From Pseudomonas sp. 10-1B (lineage in GTDB: Bacteria; Pseudomonadota; Gammaproteobacteria; Pseudomonadales; Pseudomonadaceae), in the NCBI RefSeq assembly GCF_000935045.1, contig NZ_JYKS01000041.1, forward strand, positions 1 to 64,000: 64,000 nt of DNA. The letters are read 5' to 3'. The position numbers and the translations under genes are program-made. Numbering within the stretch: the first letter of the stretch is position 1; each line of letters opens with the position of its first letter. The notes under the pieces are model-generated. The model searched no databases. It was given only the letters and a program-made list of their open reading frames with translations, and had not been told where the DNA came from. Positions 1-7,690 of the stretch are shown here, piece by piece.

Positions 1-11
1 CTTGATTCGAT

Positions 12-57
12 TTGTTAAAGAGCGGTTGGTTAAGAGCTTTTCGCCTCAACCGAGGCG
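12..57 (-). promoter_or_regulatory. rRNA operon leader: boxA and boxB-like hairpin
   Basis: On the minus strand this reads a perfect 6-bp stem (42-47 with 52-57, loop 48-51) followed by GCTCTTTAACAAATC (about 12-24). The latter closely matches the boxA antitermination signal of bacterial rRNA leaders. A stem followed by boxA downstream of tandem strong promoters is the usual 16S leader layout. The rRNA genes would therefore start just beyond the left edge, transcribed leftwards. Confidence 0.85.
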
Positions 58-60
58 CGC

Positions 61-88
61 ATTTTACGCTTTCCTCATTTGCTGTCAA
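61..88 (-). promoter_or_regulatory. rRNA operon promoter P2 (downstream)
   Basis: On the minus strand there is a -35 TTGACA (83-88) and a -10 TAAAAT (61-66) with a 16-bp spacer. A GC-rich discriminator follows, which is typical of stringently controlled stable-RNA promoters. It lies just upstream of the boxB/boxA leader. Confidence 0.8.
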
Positions 89-187
89 GCGTTTATTTTG
101 AAGTTTTTTACAACCGCTTTCTTTCGAAAGCTTCAACCTCAATAACTTACCGCTTGCCCCGAAGCGTTCATCGCTGCGAGGAGGCGA

Positions 188-215
188 ATAATACGCGCTT
201 TGAAATCAGAGTCAA
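188..215 (-). promoter_or_regulatory. rRNA operon promoter P1 (upstream)
   Basis: On the minus strand there is a -35 TTGACT (210-215) and a -10 TATTAT (188-193) with a 16-bp spacer, followed by a GC-rich stretch. It is the upstream member of a tandem pair about 125 bp apart, as at bacterial rrn operons. The upstream DNA also carries the leader of the divergent FNT gene. Confidence 0.75.
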
Positions 216-319
216 CACCTTGATCTGAAAAAACTTTCCGCCAGTGTTTGGCCTCCATCCGGCAACTAATGAAGATGCAGCGAATCTGTAAAGAAACACC
301 CCCACGGAGCGTAGCGGCC

Positions 320-1216
320 ATGAGCGATGCGCAAAGCGAGAAAACCCCAGGCTTGTCGGCAGACGAAGAACAGGAAGTCAGCCATAACCAGCCACCGCGG
401 GCAGCAGTGCTGCACGAAATCATTCGTTACCAAGGCGACCAGGAACTGGAGCGCACACTGGCCGCACTGTGGTGGTCGGCACTGGCTGCGGGCTTGTCCA
501 TGGGCCTGTCGCTCATGGCCATGGGGCTGTTCTATGCCCGCCTGCCGGAAGGTGACAGTGCCCAGGTGATAGCCAGCATCGGCTACAGTGCCGGCTTCCT
601 CGCTGTGATCCTGGCGCGCCAGCAACTGTTCACCGAGAACACCTTGACTGCCGTGCTGCCAATCATGACCGCCCCTACCTTGGCCAACCTCGGGCGCCTG
701 CTGCGCCTGTGGAGCGTGGTATTGCTCGGCAACCTTGCCGGTACCGTGCTGGTAGCCTGGGTAATGCTGGAATTGCCGATCTTCGACGCCAAGACCGACG
801 TGGCTTTCCTTGAAGTCGGCCGCAAGGTGATGAAGAACGACATCAGCCAGATGTTCGCCAAAGGTATCGTCTCGGGCTGGATGATCGCCACCATGGTGTG
901 GATGATTCCGTCGATGGAGCACGCCAAGATCTGGATCATCCTGATGATCACCTACCTGATGGCCCTGGGCGACTTCACCCATATCGTGGTCGGCTCGGTC
1001 GAGGTGTCCTACCTGGTCTGGGCCGGCGATGAAACCTGGCGTAGTTTCTGGTTGGAGTTCGCCCTGCCGACCCTGGCGGGCAACATCATTGGTGGCAGCT
1101 TCATCTTCGGCCTGATCAGCCATGCACAAGTACGTAGTGACAGCGGCAAACCGCCCTCGCGGCTACTCGAGGACGACCACCACACCTCCCCACCCAGCAA
1201 GGACGGCAACGAATGA
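320..1216 (+). CDS. formate/nitrite transporter family protein (YfdC-like)
   Basis: A 298-residue inner-membrane protein with about six hydrophobic segments. The first runs through the AALWWSALAAGLSMG region, and a later helix carries GFLAVILARQQLFTENT, the FNT-type half-membrane helix. The family comprises pentameric anion/acid channels for formate, nitrite or hydrosulfide; this subgroup resembles E. coli YfdC, whose substrate is unknown. I chose ATG 320 because GGAG lies at about 306-309. An in-frame ATG at 248 would add 24 unrelated residues and lacks a good site. The soluble tails are acidic and hydrophilic. It is divergent from the rRNA promoters, and its stop is followed in the same frame by a GGDEF remnant. 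Confidence 0.85.
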   Translation: MSDAQSEKTPGLSADEEQEVSHNQPPRAAVLHEIIRYQGDQELERTLAALWWSALAAGLSMGLSLMAMGLFYARLPEGDSAQVIASIGYSAGFLAVILARQQLFTENTLTAVLPIMTAPTLANLGRLLRLWSVVLLGNLAGTVLVAWVMLELPIFDAKTDVAFLEVGRKVMKNDISQMFAKGIVSGWMIATMVWMIPSMEHAKIWIILMITYLMALGDFTHIVVGSVEVSYLVWAGDETWRSFWLEFALPTLAGNIIGGSFIFGLISHAQVRSDSGKPPSRLLEDDHHTSPPSKDGNE

Positions 1217-1246
1217 ACATCAGCGTGCCGTCACTGCACGTTCGGT

Positions 1247-1411
1247 CGACTGAGCATCGGCCTGTCGGCGTTCGAGGCTGGCCTGGAATCCCCCGAGCAC
1301 TGGCTGGAACAGACGGACAAGGCGCTGTACACCGCCAAGCACGCTGGCCGCGACCAGGTCAATTTTGCCCGCAGCGAAGCTGCGACGCTCAGGCTGGCCT
1401 ATCCTGATTGA
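1247..1411 (+). pseudogene. C-terminal remnant of a GGDEF (diguanylate cyclase) domain
   Basis: Reading in frame from about 1247 gives LSIGLSAFEAG, then WLEQTDKALYTAKHAGRDQV, and a stop at 1409-1411. This is the characteristic end of a GGDEF domain: the SIG strand followed by the ADxALYxAKxxGRN helix. Only about 53 residues remain. There is no start codon, ribosome site or GGDEF active-site motif. The fragment lies in the same frame as the FNT gene but after its stop. It sits directly before another GGDEF protein, so it is probably the tail of a diguanylate cyclase gene lost by deletion. A 64-codon open frame in another register over this stretch is a shadow. Confidence 0.75.
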
Positions 1412-1458
1412 ACCTCCTTCCTGACTGCCTGGCGGGAGGCTGCTTGAAGGAGCCGCCT

Positions 1459-4044
1459 ATGGCCAGGACCGCCGACCTTCCACCCGCCAGCCCCACACCG
1501 CGCGTCCAGGTGCACCGCCTCATTGCCGGCTTCAGCGTCATTTTCGGCCTGGCCTGCCTGGTCACCCTCGGCGCCCTGTTCAATATCGCAGCCACCCTTG
1601 ATCATCAGGAGCGCCAGCGCAGCGCCTTCCATGCAACCCAGGCGCTGGAGCAACGGCTGCTCGCCTCGCGCCAGTTCCTGTCCAGCTACGCCGTGTGGGA
1701 TGCCGCGTTCGAACACCTGGCGGGCCAGGCCGACTGGCAATGGGCCTACAAAGAAAAGAATGTGGGCGAGTCGCTGTACGGCGCCAGCGGCTATGAAGGC
1801 GTGTTCGTGGTGGAGAACGCGCGTACTACCTATGGCTTGTTCAAAGGCCAGCCCACCCAGGCGGCCGCCAGCACCTACATCAATGCAGCGCTGCAACCGA
1901 TCATCGACCAGGCCCGTGCCGCAGCCATTGCACGCGAACAGATCACCCGTTTCGTCCTCTTCAACGGCTGGCCAGCCGTGCTCAGTGCCGCTGCCGTACG
2001 CCCGGACCGGGATGTCACCGACGAAGAAGTGAGCCAGGCGCCGGTGATGCTGTTCATCGACCAGCTTACCGAGGACAAGCTGGCGCGACTGGGCAGCGGT
2101 GCCGGCCTTGCCGGCATGCACCTGGAAAAGGATGATGTCGCCAAGCGCGGCCAGCCGCGCATCGAACTGGGCAAAACCGGCTACCACCTGTCCTGGAGCA
2201 GCCCTCTACCGGGGCGCCAACTGCTGTGGGCGGTGTTACCAGCGCTGTCATGTGCGCTGCTGATACTCGGCTTGATCATGCTGTACCTGTTTCGCCTCGC
2301 CTTGCGCAGTTCGCGGGCGATCGACCTCACGCTCGCGCACCTGCAGCAGAGCAACCAGGCCCTGGAGGCCAGCGAGCAACGTTTTCGCGCCGTGGCCGAG
2401 TCGGCGTCCGACTGGATCTGGGAAACCGACCGACAACAACGCCTGACCTACCTGTCGCAACGTTTTGCCAACGTCACCGGTTACCCGCTGGACGACTGGC
2501 TGGGCCACCCGCTCAACCAGTTGCTGGCCTGCGATACCACGCCACTATCGCCCTGGCTGGACGCCCTGACCACGGCCGACCCGCAACAACTGGCCAATCT
2601 GCGCTGTACCTACCGCGACCAGAATGGCCAGAACCGCTACTGCCGGATTTCAGCCCGCGCCATCTGGTACCAAGGCAAACCCGTGGGCTTTCGTGGTACC
2701 GCCAGCGACATCACTGACGAAGTCGACGCCCATGCGCGCATCCAGCACCTGTCGCTGCACGACCCATTGACCGGGCTAGCCAACCGTAACAAGCTCGCCA
2801 GGCACCTGGAACAGGCGCTGCTGCGCGGCAGCGATTCACCAGCATTGACCTTGCTGCTGCTGGACCTGGACAACTTCAAGCCGATCAACGACTCCCTCGG
2901 TCACGCCGCCGGGGACGCCGTGCTGCAGGAGGTGGCGACGCGCCTGCGCGACACCACCCGCGATGGCGACCTGGTTGCGCGCCTTGGCGGCGACGAGTTC
3001 ATACTGGTGCTGACCGGCATGGACAACCGCAGCGAGATCGACCGCTTCTGCGCGCGGCTGATCAGCCGGCTGCAGCAACCCATCGCCTTCGACAACCAGC
3101 CACTGCACGTTGGCGCCAGCATCGGTGTCGCGCAAACCCGCACTCAGGGCTTCGATGCCAGCGAACTGATCCGCTGCGCCGACATCGCGCTGTACCAGGC
3201 CAAGGCCGACGGCAAGAACACCTGGCGCTACTTCGCTGCCGAAATGAATCAGCAGATCCAGTACCGTCGCCAGTTGGAGAACGACCTGCGTCGTGCCCTG
3301 CGCAACCAGGAGTTCGAACTGCATTATCAGCCGCGCTACCGCCTCAGCGACCTGCGCATCGTCGCGATCGAAGCCTTGCTGCGCTGGCAGCATCCGCAGG
3401 AGGGGTTGCTGGGGCCGGACATCTTCATCCCGTTGGCCGAACAGAGCGACATCATTGTCGCACTAGGCCGCTGGGTGCTGCGCGAAGCCTGCCGCACCGC
3501 CCACGACTGGCCCGCCGACGTGCTGGTTTCGGTGAACCTGTCGCCCGCACAATTCCTGCGCAGCGATGTGGTGGCCGACGTGCGTGAAATCCTGCTGGAA
3601 ACCACCTTCCCTGCCCAACGCCTGGAACTGGAAATCACCGAGAACGTGATGCTCAACGACATCGAAGGCGCGTTGGGTACCATGCTGGCACTCAAGGAAC
3701 TGGGCGTGCGCCTGAACATGGACGACTTCGGCACCGGCTACTCGTCGCTGGGTTACTTACGCACCTACCCGTTCGACAGCATCAAGATCGACAAGCGCTT
3801 CATCAGCGGCCTGAACAACCCCGGCGGCAGCGACCGCGCCGTAGTGCAGGCCATCATCAACCTTGGCGAGGCAATGGGGTTGACGGTGACGGCCGAGGGG
3901 GTGGAGAGCGAACAGCAGCTGCGGACGCTGCAAAAGGACCGCTGCCACGAGGTACAGGGCTATTACCTGAGCCGGCCGCTGGACAGTGCGGGGGTACAGG
4001 CGTTGTTGCACCAGGCATCCGAGCACTCGACACCCTACCTGTAA
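1459..4044 (+). CDS. CHASE4-PAS-GGDEF-EAL membrane protein (c-di-GMP turnover)
   Basis: An 861-residue inner-membrane sensor. In order: transmembrane helix about 19-45, periplasmic CHASE4-type sensor to about 250, second helix about 254-280, PAS about 308-424, GGDEF starting at HDPLTGLANRN (about 433) with RLGGDEF at about 507, and EAL with EALLRW at about 637 and DDFGTGYSS at about 754. Both catalytic motifs and the RxxD inhibitory site (RDGD, five residues before GGDEF) are intact, so both synthesis and breakdown of c-di-GMP are possible; which dominates cannot be read from sequence. ATG 1459 was chosen for the GAAGGAG at 1446-1452; an upstream frame from 1408 adds 17 residues with no site. 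Confidence 0.9.
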   Translation: MARTADLPPASPTPRVQVHRLIAGFSVIFGLACLVTLGALFNIAATLDHQERQRSAFHATQALEQRLLASRQFLSSYAVWDAAFEHLAGQADWQWAYKEKNVGESLYGASGYEGVFVVENARTTYGLFKGQPTQAAASTYINAALQPIIDQARAAAIAREQITRFVLFNGWPAVLSAAAVRPDRDVTDEEVSQAPVMLFIDQLTEDKLARLGSGAGLAGMHLEKDDVAKRGQPRIELGKTGYHLSWSSPLPGRQLLWAVLPALSCALLILGLIMLYLFRLALRSSRAIDLTLAHLQQSNQALEASEQRFRAVAESASDWIWETDRQQRLTYLSQRFANVTGYPLDDWLGHPLNQLLACDTTPLSPWLDALTTADPQQLANLRCTYRDQNGQNRYCRISARAIWYQGKPVGFRGTASDITDEVDAHARIQHLSLHDPLTGLANRNKLARHLEQALLRGSDSPALTLLLLDLDNFKPINDSLGHAAGDAVLQEVATRLRDTTRDGDLVARLGGDEFILVLTGMDNRSEIDRFCARLISRLQQPIAFDNQPLHVGASIGVAQTRTQGFDASELIRCADIALYQAKADGKNTWRYFAAEMNQQIQYRRQLENDLRRALRNQEFELHYQPRYRLSDLRIVAIEALLRWQHPQEGLLGPDIFIPLAEQSDIIVALGRWVLREACRTAHDWPADVLVSVNLSPAQFLRSDVVADVREILLETTFPAQRLELEITENVMLNDIEGALGTMLALKELGVRLNMDDFGTGYSSLGYLRTYPFDSIKIDKRFISGLNNPGGSDRAVVQAIINLGEAMGLTVTAEGVESEQQLRTLQKDRCHEVQGYYLSRPLDSAGVQALLHQASEHSTPYL

Positions 4045-4050
4045 CACGTG

Positions 4051-4330
4051 GAAGCAACTGTGTTGCTCAGAATCTGAAGGCTTGCACGCCAACCTGTGGG
4101 AGCAGGCATGCCTAACGCCAGTCAGTTAAGCCATTTGGGGCCGCTGTGCGGCCCATCGCCGGCAAGCCAGCTCCCACAGGGACTGCGCAAAGCTTGAGAT
4201 CTGCAAGGTACCTGTGGGAGCTGGCTTGCCGGCGATGGGCTGCACAGCAGCCCCAACAATGTGCTTTATTAGGGCATGCCTGCTCCCACAGGTTGGCGTG
4301 CAAGCTTTCAGATTTTGAGCAAGACAGTTG
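4051..4330. repeat. Long composite inverted repeat (nested REP hairpins) between convergent genes
   Basis: The left arm from about 4051 (AGCAACTG, then CAGAATCTGAAGGCTTGC, then CCAACCTGTGGGAGCAGG) is matched by its reverse complement ending at about 4330 with few differences, giving arms of about 60 bp. Weak similarity extends to the two facing stop codons at 4042-4044 and 4339-4341. Inside lies a second REP pair, about 4164-4184 with 4210-4236. The whole could fold as one cruciform and probably terminates both genes. Confidence 0.8.
4113..4271. mobile_element. IS4-ended miniature element (MITE) with degraded right end
   Basis: The left end TAACGCCAGTCAGTTAAGCC (4113-4132) matches the ends of the element at 62908-63099 and resembles the IS4 inverted-repeat end. 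The interior holds a REP pair like that in the 62.9-kb copy. The right end reads GTGCTTTATTA, consistent with an internal deletion of about 11 bp in the terminal repeat. The flanks share GGCATGCC (4105-4112 and 4273-4280), but that sequence is itself palindromic, so a target duplication cannot be proved. No transposase is encoded. Confidence 0.55.
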
Positions 4331-4338
4331 CGCCTCTA

Positions 4339-4674
4339 TTACAGAGCGGAATTGCCCTGCAAACTGCGCTCGGCCACGATTTCCGGCAGGTCGCTGCGGC
4401 GCAGATAGGCGCGCAGCGGCTCGCCGATGTTCAAGCGGTCATCCACATGCTGCTCCAGCAACAATGCCAACCGTTCACGGCACAGGGCCATGCGCTGCCC
4501 TTGCTCGGGCCGCCAGACGAACTCGCTGCAGGGGGTGATACTGGCGTCCGCCACGTCCATGCCGAACGAATCTTCGGAAAAACGCACGATATGAACGCCG
4601 CGCTTGCCATGAAAACCGACAAAGCCCTTGAGCTGATCGGCAGCGTTGCAGATGTCCTGGGAAGTAATGGCCAT
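4339..4674 (-). CDS. hypothetical protein, 111 aa
   Basis: A small soluble protein beginning MAITSQDICNAADQLKGFVG, with a central GMDVADASITPCSEFVW stretch and an arginine- and leucine-rich helical C-terminal half. There is no signal peptide, membrane segment or family motif I can name. ATG 4674 was chosen because GAGG lies about 10 bases upstream; a longer reading to 4845 adds arginine-rich residues unlike a real N-terminus. It is convergent with the CHASE4 gene and ends in the large inverted repeat. It lies downstream of the LysR gene in the same direction, 119 bp away, so cotranscription is possible. Confidence 0.7.
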   Translation of the reverse strand: MAITSQDICNAADQLKGFVGFHGKRGVHIVRFSEDSFGMDVADASITPCSEFVWRPEQGQRMALCRERLALLLEQHVDDRLNIGEPLRAYLRRSDLPEIVAERSLQGNSAL

Positions 4675-4793
4675 GACGTAACCTCGCAATGAAATCGGAA
4701 GATACGCACGCCAGGCGGGGAAGGGTCGCCTCTGTCGGGCCACTCGCAAGGGGCAGCCTAACGCAAGTGGCCGTCCATATGCCACGGCTTTGC

Positions 4794-5708
4794 TCAATCG
4801 CTGGCCTGTGCGTCGACCTGGTCGAGCAGTACTTCGGCCAGCCACTGCATGAACGCCTGTACCCGGCGTGGCACATGCCGTTGCCGGGCATATAACAGTG
4901 ACACCGGCATGGCCGGAGCCTGCCAGTCTTCCAGTACCGACACCAGTTCGCCTCGCCGCAAGTGCTCGGCCACGCCCACTGCCGGCACCTGGATCAACCC
5001 CAGCCCCGCCAGGCAGGCCGCCGAGTAGGCCTCGGCATTGTTGACCGTGACCACCCCGGCCATGGCCTGGTACTGCAGCTCACCCTCGCGCAGGTATTCA
5101 AAACCGGCGCTACGCGCCCCCAGGCTACGCACGTAATGCACCAAGCGGTGCTCGGCCAGGTCCTGCAACGTGCGGGGCACGCCATGACGGGCCAGGTAGG
5201 CGGGGCTGGCGCAGTTGCGCATGCTCAGTTGCCCGACCGGCCGCGCCACCACGTCCAGGTCCTGCAGGGCGCCAATGCGCATCACGCAGTCGAACCCTTC
5301 GCGCAGCAGGTCGACCTGGCGGTCGGTGCAACTGAGTTCCACATCCAGGCGCGGGAAGCGCTGCAAAAACTGCGGCAGCGCCGGGATGATGACCCGGCGC
5401 GCCATCATGGTCGGCAGATCGATGCGCAGGCGCCCGACCAGTTCGGCATCGTCGGCGCTGAACAGGCTCTCGATCTCGTCCATGCCCGACAGCAGGTCCT
5501 TGCTACGCTCATACAGCAAGGCGCCATCCTGGGTCGCCTGCACCCGGCGGGTTGTGCGGTTGAACAATTGTGTGCCCAACAAGCGCTCCAGCGCCCTGAC
5601 CTGCTCCGACACGGTCGAACGCGGCAGCCCCAGGCTCTCGGCAGCCAGGGTGAAACTACAGACCTCACTGACCCGCACAAAGGTGCGCAACAACTCCAGC
5701 TTGTTCAC
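4794..5708 (-). CDS. LysR family transcriptional regulator
   Basis: A 304-residue regulator. An N-terminal winged helix-turn-helix (about 1-60; FVRVSEVCSFTLAAESLGLP then STVSEQVRALE) is followed by a LysR substrate-binding domain (about 90-295). The CrgA/YhjC-type subgroup is suggested by LGTQLFNRTTRR and the IGALQDLDVVARPVG stretch. It is divergent from an SDR oxidoreductase with 111 bp between starts, the usual arrangement in which a LysR protein controls its neighbour and itself. The ligand is unknown. Confidence 0.9.
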   Translation of the reverse strand: MNKLELLRTFVRVSEVCSFTLAAESLGLPRSTVSEQVRALERLLGTQLFNRTTRRVQATQDGALLYERSKDLLSGMDEIESLFSADDAELVGRLRIDLPTMMARRVIIPALPQFLQRFPRLDVELSCTDRQVDLLREGFDCVMRIGALQDLDVVARPVGQLSMRNCASPAYLARHGVPRTLQDLAEHRLVHYVRSLGARSAGFEYLREGELQYQAMAGVVTVNNAEAYSAACLAGLGLIQVPAVGVAEHLRRGELVSVLEDWQAPAMPVSLLYARQRHVPRRVQAFMQWLAEVLLDQVDAQASD

Positions 5709-5731
5709 TCGGGCCTCGACTATCCGGTTTT

Positions 5732-5756
5732 AGCGAACAGTATTTCCATATTTGCT
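5732..5756. promoter_or_regulatory. candidate LysR operator
   Basis: An interrupted dyad AGCGAA (5732-5737) and TTTGCT (5751-5756) with 13 bp between lies in the 111-bp region between the divergent LysR and SDR genes. It is AT-rich, with a TTTCCATATTTG core. Position and size suit a LysR site, but it is a pattern match only. Confidence 0.4.
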
Positions 5757-5819
5757 GGATTTAACAGCACCACGCCGACCAATAACCTGTGCTCACCAGC
5801 CCACCATGAGGTTTTCACC

Positions 5820-6578
5820 ATGACCCGCAAGATTGCCCTGATCACTGGCGCCAGCCGCGGCCTGGGCCGCAATGCTGCCGAACACCTGGCCGCACGCGGC
5901 ATCGATGTCATCGGCACCTACCACAGCAAGGCGGACGAAGCGCAAGCCGTAGCGGCCCGGCTGGAGCAGGCCGGGGTCAAGGCCGCCATGCTGCAACTGG
6001 ACGTCGGCGACAGCGCCAGCTTTGCCGGCTTCACCGAGCGCCTGGGTGCGACGCTGCAGCAGCATTTCGGCCGCGAGCGTTTCGACTTCCTGGTGAACAA
6101 TGCCGGGATCGGGCTGAACGTGCCGTACATCGAAACCAGCGAGGCGCAGTTCGACCAGTTGCTGAACATTCAGCTCAAAGGGCCCTTCTTCCTGACCCAG
6201 CGCCTGCTGCCGCTGCTGGTCGACAATGGCCGTATCGTCAATATTTCCACCGGCCTGGCGCGCTTCGCGTTGCCGGGGTATGCCGCCTATGCAGCGATGA
6301 AGGGGGCGATGGAAGTGCTGACCCGCTACCAGGCCAAGGAACTGGGGGCGCGTGGCATTCGCGTGAACATTCTGGCGCCAGGCGCGATCGAGACTGATTT
6401 TGGTGGCGGCGTGGTGCGAGATAACCAGCAGGTGAATGAGTACATTGCCGGTAATACCGCGCTGGGACGAGTGGGCTTGCCGGATGATATCGGGGCGGCG
6501 ATTGCCTTGTTGCTGGAAGACGGCAATGGCTGGATTACCGGACAGCGGCTGGAGGTGTCGGGCGGGATGTTTCTCTAG
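5820..6578 (+). CDS. short-chain dehydrogenase/reductase (SDR)
   Basis: A 252-residue classical SDR that probably oxidises or reduces an alcohol/carbonyl with NAD(P)(H). It has the nucleotide-binding TGASRGLG motif (residues 9-16), the NNAG motif, and the catalytic Tyr-x3-Lys as Y157-A-A-M-K161. The C-terminus GWITGQRLEVSGGMFL is typical. ATG 5820 has GAGG at 5808-5811; the open frame continues far upstream only because of high GC. It is divergent from a LysR regulator, which probably controls it. Substrate is unknown. Confidence 0.9.
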   Translation: MTRKIALITGASRGLGRNAAEHLAARGIDVIGTYHSKADEAQAVAARLEQAGVKAAMLQLDVGDSASFAGFTERLGATLQQHFGRERFDFLVNNAGIGLNVPYIETSEAQFDQLLNIQLKGPFFLTQRLLPLLVDNGRIVNISTGLARFALPGYAAYAAMKGAMEVLTRYQAKELGARGIRVNILAPGAIETDFGGGVVRDNQQVNEYIAGNTALGRVGLPDDIGAAIALLLEDGNGWITGQRLEVSGGMFL

Positions 6579-6588
6579 ATTCGAGATC

Positions 6589-6611
6589 TTGGGGCCACGT
6601 TGTGGCCCCAG
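6589..6611. terminator. bidirectional terminator-like hairpin
   Basis: A perfect stem GGGGCCAC (6591-6598) / GTGGCCCC (6602-6609) with a 3-base loop sits in the 35 bp between the convergent SDR and efflux adaptor stops. There is no clear U-run. Confidence 0.6.
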
Positions 6612-6613
6612 TA

Positions 6614-7471
6614 TCACTGCTCATGCACTTGCACACTCGCCGTCATCCCCGCACTCAGAGTCACCCCCTCTGGTACCTGATCCAGGCGAATGCGCACGGG
6701 TATGCGCTGCGCCAAGCGCACCCAGTTGAAGGTTGGCTCCACCTCCGGCAGCAACTGGCTGTCCGGGTTGCTGTTGCGGTCGGTGATGCCGCGGCTGATG
6801 CTTTCCACATGCCCCTGCATCGGTTCGCCCGCGCCCATCAGCCAGACCTTCACCGCGTCCCCCACGCGAATGCGCGGCAGCTTGGTTTCCTCGAAATAGG
6901 CCTGGATATAGAAGGTTGAATCATCCACCAGGGCCATAACCGCTTCCCCGGTGTTCACATAGTTGCCCTCGGCCAGACGCAGGTTGGTGATGTGCCCGCT
7001 ACGGGGCGCGCGTACTTCACTGCGCTTCAGGTTGATCCTGGCAACCTGCAACTGCGCCTCGGCCTCATGCAGTTCGCCGCGGGCGATGGCCGCGTTGATC
7101 TGGGCGTTTTCGCGCAACTCGGCACTGATCGCCTCCGGCCCCAGCGCGGTACGCCGGGCCGCTTCGCGTTCGCGCAGGCGCAGTTGCTGGGTGCGGGTCT
7201 CGGTCACCGCGCTGGCCTGGTCGAAGGCCGCCTGGAAGCGCTCGCGGTCGATGCTCATCAACAGGTCGCCAGCCTTGACCTGCTGGTTGTCACGAACCTT
7301 GAGCTCGCGCACCCAGCCAGACACGTCAGGGGCGATCACCACCACATCGGCGCGCACACGGGCATCGCGGGTCCAGGGGGTGAGCATGTAGTACTGCCAC
7401 AACTGGTAGCCGGCCAACACGGCCAGGGCCACCACACACAGGGTCACCAGAATACGTACGGCCGCACGCAT
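6614..7471 (-). CDS. HlyD-family efflux adaptor (AaeA-like)
   Basis: A 285-residue periplasmic adaptor. An N-terminal transmembrane anchor (about 6-27) leads to the typical TPWTRDARVRADVV motif. Next come a biotinyl-lipoyl-like half, a short helical hairpin (about 85-135) and the second lipoyl half (SEVRAPRSGHITNL). The TPWTRDAR start is characteristic of adaptors that pair with FUSC pumps such as E. coli AaeB. AAGGAG lies before ATG 7471. It is the last gene of the operon with the DUF1656 and FUSC genes, and together they probably export aromatic carboxylic acids or related inhibitors. Confidence 0.9.
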   Translation of the reverse strand: MRAAVRILVTLCVVALAVLAGYQLWQYYMLTPWTRDARVRADVVVIAPDVSGWVRELKVRDNQQVKAGDLLMSIDRERFQAAFDQASAVTETRTQQLRLREREAARRTALGPEAISAELRENAQINAAIARGELHEAEAQLQVARINLKRSEVRAPRSGHITNLRLAEGNYVNTGEAVMALVDDSTFYIQAYFEETKLPRIRVGDAVKVWLMGAGEPMQGHVESISRGITDRNSNPDSQLLPEVEPTFNWVRLAQRIPVRIRLDQVPEGVTLSAGMTASVQVHEQ

Positions 7472-7483
7472 CGAAACACTCCT

Positions 7484-7690
7484 TTATAAAGCTCCCAGCA
7501 GTCGTACCACCAGGAACAGCACACAAACGAACAGCGCCGCATCGAACAGCGCTTCATGCCAGATCCAACGCCCCAACGGTGTGGCCTGCACCAGCAGGCG
7601 CAGCAATCCGGTGAGCACCAGCGCCAACAACACATAAAGCAGAAACGGGCTGAGCAGTACCCCGCCCAGCTCCCATTCACGCAACCCCAT
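7484..7690 (-). CDS. DUF1656 small membrane protein (AaeX-like)
   Basis: A 68-residue protein with two hydrophobic helices (LLSPFLLYVLLALVLTGLLR and the C-terminal LFDAALFVCVLFLVV). It matches the AaeX/DUF1656 family, which always sits between an FUSC pump and its adaptor; the function is unproven. Its start at 7690 overlaps the end of the FUSC gene by 14 bp, so translation is probably coupled. Confidence 0.85.
   Translation of the reverse strand: MGLREWELGGVLLSPFLLYVLLALVLTGLLRLLVQATPLGRWIWHEALFDAALFVCVLFLVVRLLGAL

Noticed and set aside
1213..1407. 64-codon open frame overlapping the FNT stop
   Set aside because: The protein is proline/arginine-rich and unlike any family, while another frame of the same DNA gives a clear GGDEF tail.
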